DNA of 22,194 nucleotides from Phallusia fumigata. Its lineage: Eukaryota; Chordata; Ascidiacea; Phlebobranchia; Ascidiidae. Under the pieces are notes generated by a model. That model did no database searches, was not told where the DNA came from, and was given only the letters and a program-made list of their open reading frames with translations. Each line of letters begins with the position of its first letter. Within the stretch, counting starts at the first letter, position 1. Where the stretch lies: NCBI GenBank assembly GCA_008931825.1, contig QXVZ01003498.1, positions 1 to 22,194 on the forward strand, given 5' to 3'. Positions 1-11,000 of the stretch are shown here, one piece after another. The position numbers were made by a program, and so were the translations under genes.

Positions 1-3000
1 GGTTTAGCTAATAAACATAAGTCGGTTAAACACTGTGTAATTCATTCTGCTTTGTACCATAATGGATGAACAACGTGCTTGCTAACTGTGCCCTTACAAA
101 TCGTTGCAAGTGCGTTTTCGTTACCGAAATCTTGATAATTCACCAGTGTTTTAAAATGATGACATTCTTTCATTCACATTTCCATGTCAACACATATGCT
201 ACCATCCTCTGCCTGTGCTCTCATGTTGCCATATCGCTCGACTTATGCCATACCACATATTATTGACTAAAATACAAAAGCAGTTTGACGCCTTGTAAAC
301 AGTAGCAGGACAAACATATTTGCAGCCGTTTTCCTTGAAACTTTTAAATAGTATTCTCTAAACAAAATCCCTTTCAAGTGGTTTCAAATCAAACATGGTA
401 ACTAGAAATTTTTGCCTATTTGCAAATCGATACGTGCTGTGGCTCGTTGCGGACTCGCGACATGTTCCTGCAATGAATCATGGCAACGCTTTGCACAGGG
501 GTCGTGGTTGTGTGGTGACTAACTGCGTGGTTCGACCGCGACGGGTCTATAACTACTGCGGCAAAATTACTTGGAAATCCAAATTTTAACTCAGTCGACC
601 ATTGCTGCTTCAAGTCAAACAATAAAAGCAACAAATTTTAAATATTTGCATTTTTAAACTGGGATTTTTACTGCATAAAGATAAATAAATGCAGTTTTTT
701 CTTTCGTCATTTAATTAAACAGTTAAAGCTTACCATCAGGACAAAAAGCCAATGACAACATAAAAGCTTTAACATGTGGGCTAATAAGAGTTCGCCAAGT
801 TCAAAATGTAAGTTCTCTTGTTGTGTTAAATAGTGGTTAATATCAAGAGGCCTCAACATGATTAAATCGCTCTGTGTGTTGCCTACTTTTAGTTCTACAA
901 GCTTAAGGGCGTGTTTTAATTACTGCTATTACAAACAGTCATAACAGCAGTTGAACCAAAATGCTTGATGTTCAGCTAACATGCTCAGAACTGGTCTAAT
1001 TTATCCGTCCTTTCTTTGTTTCGAACGGTAATGTTTTTTATCTTACTTCTCAACTGGTCCTACCAATGTCTCAACACCAGTCGTGTTTCCCCTAATGTGC
1101 CAAACTCTTTTGAACTCCGTCACATAACGCTTTGTAACTACGGGGTATCTGCAGTGCGTTTTAGTTTCGATTCACCAATTGTGCCCTTCAGTTTTTCGCA
1201 CCTCCTTACGTATTAACGTTGCGCAGCTATCTCCGGCACGGTGATTGTTTGAGTTCAATTGTGTCGCCACGATTTCTTTCACCAAGCAAAATAAACCCAA
1301 CTCAACAGTTACCAAGGTGCTTGTCTGTTTTTACCATCAGCAGGTATGTCATGCTAAAACGACTCACGGGACAAAATAGTAAATAAAGGCAGCACATTAC
1401 AGAAGTTATTACACATCATAAAACTTGCAAATAAGTTTCTATACTTCATTCCAGAGACTCTTAAGCGGGTGTAAATTTTACTTCACGATTGGGGTTAATT
1501 TATTGAAGCAAAAATTCAGTAAACTAGCGTGGGACTCAACTGCTAAGTATATAAATGACAACGACTATTTGGTAGCTTTAACTAGCCCATAACTGTGATG
1601 TCATATGCATGTTTAGTGGATTATATGCGTTGTTAAAATTTGACTGGCCCTCACGATACCTTCGAACAGGCCGTGTCGCCTTCGGGTTGGACACAGCTGG
1701 ACTATAGATTACACTTGATCTGCTTGCATTGATTTTTACACTTGCTCTGACACACTGCATTTTATTATTAGCTCTCGTGACCTGCACAGGTTAGTTGCCA
1801 GATTGACACAAATTTGCCTCTACAATGCCTTGCACTCGTAACCTTTATGCATGAACTACAAGCTAACAATCTCCAGAATAGGTTCGCAATCTAATTTCAA
1901 TCTATTCTCGTTGCACCAAGCTCTATGGCGCGCTGGCAATCTCTCCTCATTCACACTGTACCAAGGAAGGATGCACAGGCCTCTGACGCCACTTCCGGCG
2001 CTACGTGACGTGAATAACACGATTGTACATAAACATTACGCGAACGCTGGCTGAAATCCAAGCTTCCATGAATGTCTGACAGCGTAAAATATTGTTGGCG
2101 AAAGAAACAATAATTCCCAATTTGCTTGTTCTGAATGCAGCTCGCGTACATCACTTAAAATAAGGCTCGGGGACCGATCCACGTGGGTTCGCAAACGTTT
2201 GTTTAAAACCTTGAATTACTCCGAACAGTCTATACCTGCAAGCCACACAAGGGGCACTGCACGTCAAAACACACTCCGCCCTATTCCAAACAATTGCGAC
2301 ACTTCCCTAACATATTGATGACGATATAGCAGCAACAACCACTATGTTGTACAATGTTCACAGAGGTTTACAAAAAACTCTCTCCACGTAAGCTAGAATT
2401 TGTCCATAGTCTATCATCAAAACAACTTTTCAACGTAAAACTGTGTTCCCTGATCAATTGCTTAAAAACGGCAAATCACAACTGAGCGAAACAAAATAAC
2501 GTTGCTTCTTCTCGTCTTTTCCAATTATGTTAGTATTTCGCTCCTGATTAAATAACGTCACTTTTTGGTCTTCATTACTTTTCTCTGTTGAACAAAACAG
2601 CTAAATCGCAACGTTCCTGAAAACTTTATGGTGGTTATTGCGTCATAAAAGACTATTTTGGGTAAACGGTCTACACAACGACCAACTCGTTACAGCATGA
2701 TATTCGTCTTTAGGGTGAGGAAAAATCACGCTCAGAATGTTACGGTATAAAACGTAAATCTAAACGTGAAGCAAACTATTTGGTGACTTTAAAAATACCC
2801 GTATATTCTCCGACTTTCTCAGTATTTCGGTTTCGGTGTGAAATACTGCTTTTCATGTGTAATTAGAAAACCAGGGTTCGCGACGTTAAATGACGGTTTA
2901 AAACGTTTTTTGAGACGGGAATTGTTTGCGGTCATTTGGGTCGTTGCGAAACTCGCGGTTGAACTGTCTCGCGTGCTAAACATTCTTTCAGATAACACTG

Positions 3001-4094
3001 TGACGTTCTAATCCGCCCAGCAAGAAGGATACAAACATTAGTTGTTGTGACAATTGGTTCAAAAGCAAAAGTCCGCTCCATCAACGAAAGGACTTTAGCA
3101 AAATACTGTGTTAAAACAACATAGCGCCCGTTTTTATCATTAAAAAAATGATCGGTATTTGCAACGATACCGCTGAAGTATAAGACGAGTACCAACAGTC
3201 CACACCTCTTGTTTCGATCCGATACAGTACTACATCGGGTCATCCCTACTTCCTTTAATTAAACATCCACAGTGAAGCACTGTTTACTAAACATGTCCCT
3301 TTGTAGACTTTAAATTTAACTGTTATACTTGGCCCATAAGCATACTTGGCGTTGTTACGTTTCAGTAGACGTCATTCTGGAACTTGGGCAGTGACGAGGA
3401 AAACGATCGCTGAGGTGCAACAATTACTTTTAAACTTTGATTTATACACCGAAAAGCTGTTCAAGATGCACAACTGATAAGGTGAACCTTTCAAACTTCG
3501 TTCCAAAAAAATTTTGTAATTGATTACTTTTCAGCAACCCACCTTTGCTGCCAAGATGATCGAGTGATTCGGACTGCCGCCATAAGTGGTTGCCGATGCC
3601 ACAATGAAAAAGCACCACAGTAACAGGCCGATTAGGTGAAAAATCTATGTATGTGTTGTTCCGTCAACAAAAAGAAACAACTCAACTGTGCAGCTTTGGA
3701 AAATGCAATTCGTCCATCCCACTTGGGAAATTCCCTTGAACAATGTATTTTTAATCCGCCTCGTTAATGGTTCGAACAGCAAATAAACTACAAACCAAAA
3801 AGCTAAAAAGAATTGTTAGTCATTGACATATTTGCTAATTAATACAAATTAACATATTTATTGGCTATGTTTTGATTTAAAAAATAGGTCTACTTGGACA
3901 TTTCGAAAATTAGTTTTTTGTTTATATTTTGCCGATTTGGATGTTTTAGGCATTAAACACGTGTGGTGTTAAAGATACACAGAAGACAGAAAATAAAACT
4001 TACAGAAGTAAATAAATAGCTAAAGATTATAAAGGTAGCAAGTTCAAGATGTAGCCGTTGTACACAAATGGGCAAAGTGATATAGATCTACTGA

Positions 4095-4180
4095 TAATCG
4101 CACAAGATCATGTCAAAGTAACCTAATCGCACGAGATCATGTCGAAGTAATTTAATCACACAAGATCATGTTAAAGTAAT
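4095..4180. repeat. Three tandem copies of a 29-base unit
   Basis: Units at 4095-4123, 4124-4152 and 4153-4180 share TAATCGCACAAGATCATGTC and AAAGTAA with a few substitutions. This is a small minisatellite in the region upstream of MDN1. Confidence 0.85.
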
Positions 4181-4326
4181 GCCAGCAGTGAGTAGGTGAT
4201 TCCCATGTTAATAGTTTATTTCAGCCTGTCGCAAGAGGGGGTTTAAGAAAACTGGTGTTCAGTGTTTGGGAGACTCACCTTTTTGAAAGTTTGCAACGAA
4301 GAAATTTGGCACATACTTTTAGCTAC

Positions 4327-4440
4327 TGCAACAAGACTTGAAACATTAGCAACATGACTTGACATAAGACTCAAACTTGAACCCCCCTCTAGAGACCTAA
4401 CTTGATTTGGGACTCGACGTATTAGACTAGATACTAATAC
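4327..4440. repeat. Degenerate GACTTGA / GACTCGA simple repeat
   Basis: Variants of GACTTGA, GACTCAA and GACTCGAC recur through this stretch with poor periodicity. It looks like decayed low-complexity sequence. Confidence 0.35.
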
Positions 4441-4464
4441 CCCAGATTGGAAAGAATGACCTAT

Positions 4465-4527
4465 AATCCGCGCACTTTCGGTGTTTTCAGTACAAATCCG
4501 CGCACAGTTTTACAATCCGCGCACAAT
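4465..4527. repeat. Cluster of three AATCCGCGCAC motifs
   Basis: AATCCGCGCAC occurs at 4465, 4495 and 4514. The motif is CpG-rich in an AT-rich surrounding. The uneven spacing (30 and 19 bases) is unlike a simple tandem repeat. It may be a remnant repeat or a protein-binding cluster; no function can be assigned. Confidence 0.5.
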
Positions 4528-4732
4528 CTTCACCAACTGCTTTATATTGTAAATAGATGATTTATTTGCGAAAAAATCTTACACCTTCAACAACTACTAA
4601 TACAACTTTAACGGCACGCATTGTCATTTCGGTTAAATCGAAAAAACAAAAAAAAACGTAAAATTGTTACGCATGACTGCACGTCCCCCCATGTTTCCAA
4701 AAATATTTTATAAATCAAGAAGTCCTTTGCCG

Positions 4733-4924
4733 CAGTGATTCCCAACTTTGGTACGCGAGTACCTTTCGCGCATTAAATTGAACTGCAGTTGGTTGCAAAT
4801 ATATTATTCAATTCAAAAAATAAAGAAATTAGAATGTTTTAAAGGCTTAACGGCGCAAAACACAGGTTAGGGTGTGCCGCCGAATTTTGAAAGTGACATG
4901 TGGAAAAATGGTTGCGGAACACTG
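4733..4924. mobile_element. Degraded hAT-type miniature transposon (MITE)
   Basis: The left end starts CAGTGATTCCCAACTTTGG and the right end, read on the other strand, starts CAGTGTTCCGCAACCATTTT. CAGTG-xTTCCCAACC-like ends are characteristic of hAT elements. The 192-base length leaves no room for a transposase. The flanking octamers (CTTTGCCG and TTCTATTT) do not match, so the insertion is old or one end is shifted. Confidence 0.6.
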
Positions 4925-5045
4925 TTCTATTTCTTACAATTGGGTGTGTATTGAAGCGTGACTAACATCGAGTTGCATCGAATAAGTGCATTGCCACTGC
5001 CAGTTTATTCTGTTTTCTGCAGTAGCTTTCAGGACAAAGCGTTAG

Positions 5046-5046
5046 N
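5046..5046. other. Ambiguous base or scaffold gap just upstream of MDN1
   Basis: A single N lies 33 bases before the MDN1 start codon. If it is a gap like the others, part of the 5' untranslated region or promoter is missing, so distances upstream of this point are uncertain. Confidence 0.45.
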
Positions 5047-5056
5047 TGACAAGGCT

Positions 5057-5078
5057 TTCTTTCCACACAGACAAAAAA
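5057..5078 (+). promoter_or_regulatory. Splice acceptor directly before the MDN1 start (spliced-leader or 5' UTR intron)
   Basis: The sequence TTTCTTTCCACACAG ends at 5070, only 8 bases before the ATG at 5079. It is a strong 3' splice site. In Ciona-type tunicates such sites often accept a trans-spliced leader; a cis-spliced untranslated exon upstream is the alternative. It also supports this ATG as the start. Confidence 0.55.
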
Positions 5079-8000
5079 ATGTCCAGTACTGAGGATGAAC
5101 TTAAACTAGAGTAAGTGAGAAAGAGGCATGTTGAAATAAGACTATAAACCAGTTGTGTATTGAAATGGCTAAACATAACCAAAACTGTTGTTTCGGGTGA
5201 GTGGTGTTGCCAAGTTTTTGAGTAGCTATAATTTACAAAAAATGGAAAAGATACATAAACATAATATTTTACATTTTATTGTTAGAATTGTAGGTGTTTT
5301 GTAGTTACCATTATCGGTTAACTACATGTGTCCTAATTTGTGTACTGTCGAGCTATTGCATTTTTTCTTGAAAGGGTCGTTGGTATAATTGTGGTACATA
5401 AATTTGCTTGAAACTTGTGAAGTTGGTTCAAAAAACCCACTTTGCTGGTTCCTCATGAAAAAATACTTGTTTACTGTTTTTTTTAACCATGGTACAAATC
5501 AAGTAACAAGGACTTTGCACCACTCACTTTTAGGTTGTCATGCCAACCTGCTGTGTTCTGTGATGATTTACAAGATTGTGAAACCTTGAAAGTCACCACT
5601 TGTGATAAAATTTTGACTCACACCAACCATGCTTTTGTGTCTGCTGACCTGTCTGCTTTTACTGCTCCTGTATGTGGGGTGCTACTGCCAAAGGCACAGT
5701 TTGGTGTTGTTGATCAAGGTAACAAATCTGAATCTGCCCAATTTGTAAAACAAAAATCACATGCACATTTCTATGCATGTTAATGAATTCTAGATTCTTT
5801 AAATTGTGGAAGCTTGGTTATGACGAATGAATGCCAAAAATATCTTCAAAATCTTTCCTTGTTGGTTGCTGAAAGACGATCTATTTTGCTTGAAGGTAAG
5901 GTTTAATGTTTTTGAGGCACAATTGTTAATAGGAATATGGTAAGGAACATGTACAAAGGTTTACTATAAATGTGAACATGGTTTATTATGGTCTGTGGAT
6001 TGGAATATGTCTTAATTATGGGTCCCCTTCCTCGAAGGGGACACATATTGTTTTTACTCTGTTTTTTTTTTTTTTTTTTTTTTNCAATGTAATGTGGGTA
6101 TTGAAAATATATCCAATGTAATAAAGAAAATGGTGTATGTGGAGAACATCATTTTGAGGTGGTAGTGTATGTGGAATGAAAATATGGAGAACGCCACCTC
6201 TCTAGTTATTTAGGCAGTTTGTTGTGTCAATAGTTATTACCAAGTTTATTGCAGGCCCAATCGGATGTGGGAAAACTGCCTTAGTGGAATTTCTTGCTTC
6301 ATCAACAGGTAATGTAACAACATATAACTTGATAAATAACTTAAAATACAAAAGATCCATACTCATTTTAATATAAAACAAGAAATGGGTAAAAATTGCT
6401 ACAGTTATTTAACAACTTGTTTTATTTTTTTCTACAACAGGACGTTATGGTCCACCTTATCTTACCAAGATTCAGCTTAGTGACGACACGGATAGTAAAA
6501 CCCTAACAGGAACATACACTTGCACTGCAGTGGCTGGTGTGTATAAAATGTTTTTAATAATGTCTGCCAAATCTTGAAGACAAACACACAAATTTTTTTC
6601 TGTTAAAGGTGAGTTTACATGGCAGGCAGGGTTGCTTGTTGAAGCTTGCAAAAAAGGTCATTGGATTTTGTTGGAGGATGCTGACAGAGCACCTATGGAT
6701 ATAGTAAGCCAAGATCCATATTTTTTGTAAAACATTTCTTGTTTTTAAAAAAAATGCTTTATATTGTTAGATATCATTGCTGCTTCCGTTAATTGAATCT
6801 AACCAACTTAACGTTCCTGGTCGGTCAGCTGAGACCAATGTTGTGTCTAACCAATTTCGCTTGTTCATGACAAGAAGGACAAACATGGGAACAAGCAACA
6901 GAAACATTGGGATGGAAATGATTTCTAAACGTGCAGCAGTTCTAACTGTGTGCCCAATTTCACGTGATGACACTAAACAGGTTTGTGGGACTTTTTAAGA
7001 CATTCTGACTGTTTGGATATGATGATATTTTGTGGTCTTGGTTTCAGATCATGCTCCATCATTACCCAAAGTTGCAAAACATATCACAGAAACTGCTCAC
7101 AATATATCAGCTGCTTCAAAACCAATCACTCCCTTCTTCACAAAGATCTCCCTCAACTAGGTATATATAACTAGGTGTGGTTCATTTTTAAGAAAACTTT
7201 GATAAAAAACATAAAACGTCACTAAATTTAACTTTTTGTTTTTCTAACAAACTTTTTTTGTGCCATCTGGTTCAATTGATCTTTGGAAAAAGAAAACCCA
7301 TTAACTTAAAAAGTTCTGCCACTAAAAAATTTTACTTGCATTTTTATTTTTAGATGTGTTTAAAACTTACTGACATCAATATATTCTACACAGAGATCTT
7401 CTGAAATGGTGTCATAGAGTATCTGACCATATTTCCATGTCTGGTACTAATGGTATAGAAAGTTTTGTTGCAATGTCAGCAATAGACTGTTTTGCAGCAT
7501 CCCTTGCTAGTAAAGAGGCAAGACTAATGATGGCAGAAACAATTTGTTCAGAACTAAGCATCTCCTCTGACAAGGTGTTTTTATATTTCATTTGTTTGTC
7601 AAATGTTTTATAATTTGATTAATTAACTGATTAATGTTCTGCATGTAGTTATCAACATCTGTAATGTTTTTTGGAAAATCATGGTTTTTGACATATGTTT
7701 AAGATTTTTCGAAAAAAAATTTTTTTGTAAGGTGGAAAAATGCTTATTTAGGGATGTACAACATGTCCCCACAGATAGCAGATAGGAGTAGGGCTTGCAT
7801 TACTACTTCATTTCCAGATGCTTACTTTTAAATTGCTTTTTGCAATATATACTTGGTTTGCATCCAAACTTGGTCTTTTTGGAATGGTTAAGAATTCCTA
7901 AAAATCCTCATTTTTCTTATTTATCTGCAAACTATAGCTAATATCTAGACTTTTGCGTTAAGTGAAATGATTCAACTGACTTTTATAGGCTGATTACTAT

Positions 8001-11000
8001 TGCAACTCCTACAAGCCTCAGATTCAAAACACCAAAACATCATTTTCAGTTGGACGAGCAAACTTGTTGTGTAATATTTCTGACAAACTTATTAGCATGA
8101 CGACAAGAAAACAACCATTTGCTGAAACAAGGTAGGCGCAGTATCAAGTCAAAACCTCAAATATTAAAAAATAAACCTACCAAATTTAAATTTTGTTTGT
8201 AAAAGACATTCTTGTGACCTGTTGGAACGTGTTGCATGTTGCGTTGAAACAAATGAACCAGTTTTGTTGGTTGGTGAGACTGGTGTTGGCAAAACATCTG
8301 CACTACAGTATCTGGCCCAAGAAACAGGTATACTTTGACGATTATTACTTATAAACAAGCAGTTACAAATCTGTTTTAGATAATCCCTGTGAAGTACATT
8401 CATTTTTTGTATAAAACCCAGCATTTACAATGATTAAGCTACTGCTATGGAAATAGGCGTAATGCTTTTATTGCTCTGACAGTGAAATTTGTGTTTTCGG
8501 ATTTAAACATTTTTCTTCCTTAAAGGCAATTTTTGTCATACCAATAGATTTCATCTGGAATTTACACCTATTACATGTTGACCCTGGATAGGAGAAAAAA
8601 TGTTACAAATTTTATCATTAGTAAATTAAGATATTAGAGTGATTTTGTAGGTCAGATTCTCCATGTTGTAAATATGTCCCAACAATCATCTTCATCTGAC
8701 CTTCTTGGAGGATACAAACCAGCACAGCTTCGACATTTTATCTCACCAATAAAGGATGTGTTTGAAAAACTTTTCAAGACAACGTTTTCCATTAATCAAA
8801 ACCAGAAGTTTTTGTCACACGTTCAAAATTGCATGAATCACAAACGGTTAGTTTAGTTTACTGTGAATCAGCTGTTCAGCAGTAATGCAAATGGACTTTA
8901 CAAAAACTGAACAATAGCATAGGCCTAAAAAACTTTATCATTTTTAAAAATTTACCCAATAAAGAATAATTGCAGGTACAATGATTTATGCCAGCTTATG
9001 ACCCATACAAGCAAAGCAGCAATCAAAAAGCTACAGGTTTGTGAATTTTAGTTTTTACCCATCTGTTTGTATTTATTAAAGACATGAAAAGTTTGACTGA
9101 ATTATACAACTAGTAGGCCTCTATTATTCTACTACATTCCAATAGTTATGGGTCCCCTTCCTGAAGATATTGTTTTCACTCTGTTTTTTTTTCTAACCCG
9201 ACTTTGTCTGTGTCGTTTTGCCATGAAATGTTTGGTGGATTTAGATAAAACTTTTACAGCCATGGTGGTGCAATATTTGCCATTGTTTAACGAATACACC
9301 TAGCCGTTACCCCATTAGCCCCCTAAAATGGGTAAAATTATACAATATCCAAACTGGATGTAACTTTAACAGTTTGTTGAACATTATGGTGCACTGATTG
9401 CTTTGTTTGTACCTAAAGTCTGTATCCAGAAAAAACGCATAATGTACAACTTTGCATGTGTGGGAAGCCATGCATTTTTGCCAGCAGAAACGATCATTTC
9501 ATAAAAAGCTCAGGTAACTATGGGACTCATTATAAAATAATGTACCGACTATATCCCCTTTTTAAATTGGGTGATAGTGGAAAATAGCATGGTAAGCCGA
9601 TCTAGTTTATGAGCAATTATGTTTGAATTGTATTTTCCAATTCTATTCAAGACAAAGACAAAACAAAGTTTGTGAAATTTCTGTATTTTTAGAGCTCAGA
9701 AAAGAATCTTGAACTACTGGAATCATGGAAAAATATTGGCAAAGATCTGCATGACCTGAAATTAAAACTGAAATCAGATTCACCAATTGCTTTCAATTTC
9801 GTTGAAGGTGCGGTGGTACACATTACAAGCGTTTTTGATCGACCAATGCTTTTAGATTTTGATGTCAGCCTAACAATTGACATTCTTATGTTTTTATTTT
9901 AGTGTTTTCATTTTCTCATGTTTTTAGTTCAGAAGAAAATTAACGCAAATCTCTAATCAATTTTTTTTAAATGCAATCCAGGTTAATATTTTTAAAATAA
10001 CAACAAACAAAAATGGTGTTTCGATTACGCAGGAAAACTGTCCAAATGCATCCAGAGAGGTGACTGGATTCTTCTAGATGAAATAAACCTTGCTTCACCC
10101 GACACTTTGGAGTGTTTAAGTTCTGTGTTAGAATCAGATGTTGGCTCAATTATGTTGATGGAAAGAGGGGATGCGAAACCTGTGGTCAGACACAGCAATT
10201 TCAGGTAAACTAATTTGCTGTGTACTGAGGTTGTATGTTGCATAGAGTCAGGCTGTAATGTCGACAGCTGTTAAATATAAAGTTTCTGGTTGTTGGTTTA
10301 ACATGTTTGGTATGTTGTTGCATCCAATAAAACAAACATTTTGATGAAATTTTATTTTTTTAAATCATTATTGGTGGCTTTATGGACGCTAGTATTATGT
10401 TTGAAGGTATTGTAGTTTGTATTTATGGGTTTTAGATTGTTTGCTGCAATGAATCCTGCAACTGATGTAGGGAAGCGGAACCTTCCTGATGGAGTTCGCA
10501 ATCGTTTTACTGAAATTTTTGTTGATGAGCCGGACAATTACAATGACTTGTCAATCATTGTGGGCTACTATATGAATAACAGAAGTGTAAGGATCTTTTT
10601 CACCTTGTTTATTCATTGTGATTAAAAAAATGTATTTGCAGTTATTGTTAATTTATTTTTACAGGAAAGCAAAGCTGGGATTGTTGATGGAATTGTTAAG
10701 TTTTATCAAGATGTTCGCAGGTTAGCAACAGAAAAACTTGTTGATGGAAGCGGACACAAACCTCATTATTCACTAAGAACTTTATGCAGGTAACAAATCG
10801 GCTCATTTATTTTGCGATTCTCCCCTAAAACAACCTGCAAGTGTATGCAACTTTCATACCCATTGAATGACATTTTATGTTGTTAATCTTACTTTTACCA
10901 TTTAAACTGTGCATTGTGGTAATTACTGTAAGTGTTTTACTAATATATTTTTCTGTTACAGAGCATTACAGTTTGTATCTGACAATATTGAGATGTCACT

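Larger units (their letters stand above)
1..4732. other. Intergenic sequence with no supportable gene
   Basis: Open frames here are short (at most 103 residues, minus strand 3243-2932) and show no domain, signal peptide, plausible splice chain or similarity I recognise. No tRNA or rRNA signature was seen. The only structure noticed is the repeats annotated separately near 4095-4530. It may include regulatory sequence of MDN1 or of a neighbour to the left. Confidence 0.6.
5534..8131 (+). other. MDN1: Midasin N-terminal segment and AAA1 module
   Basis: Exons 2-10 encode the N-terminal segment, AAA1 and the linker to AAA2. Walker A GPIGCGKT is at residues 107-114, split from the preceding LLE by an intron. 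The Walker B region reads WILLEDAD (residues 175-182), with E-D where active modules have D-E. The sensor-1 region reads FRLFMTRR where AAA2 and AAA3 have ATxNP or AMNP. Human midasin AAA1 has the same departures (LLEDID, FFATRR), so this is a conserved trait of the module and not damage. I infer that AAA1 is structural or weakly hydrolytic. Confidence 0.9.

Noticed and set aside
395..634. Overlapping open frames of 64 and 72 residues on both strands
   Set aside because: Both are open in the same GC-richer patch, which fits chance; neither resembles a known protein.
2932..3243. Minus-strand open frame of 103 residues in the upstream region
   Set aside because: No recognisable domain or splice partners, and it begins in ordinary intergenic sequence. 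A frame of this length can occur by chance in several kilobases.
6760..6770. AAA1 Walker B with E-D order and missing sensor-1 Asn as evidence of a damaged midasin
   Set aside because: The same departures occur in human midasin AAA1, so they are a conserved family trait (the motifs lie in the exons at 6609-6703 and 6771-6980).
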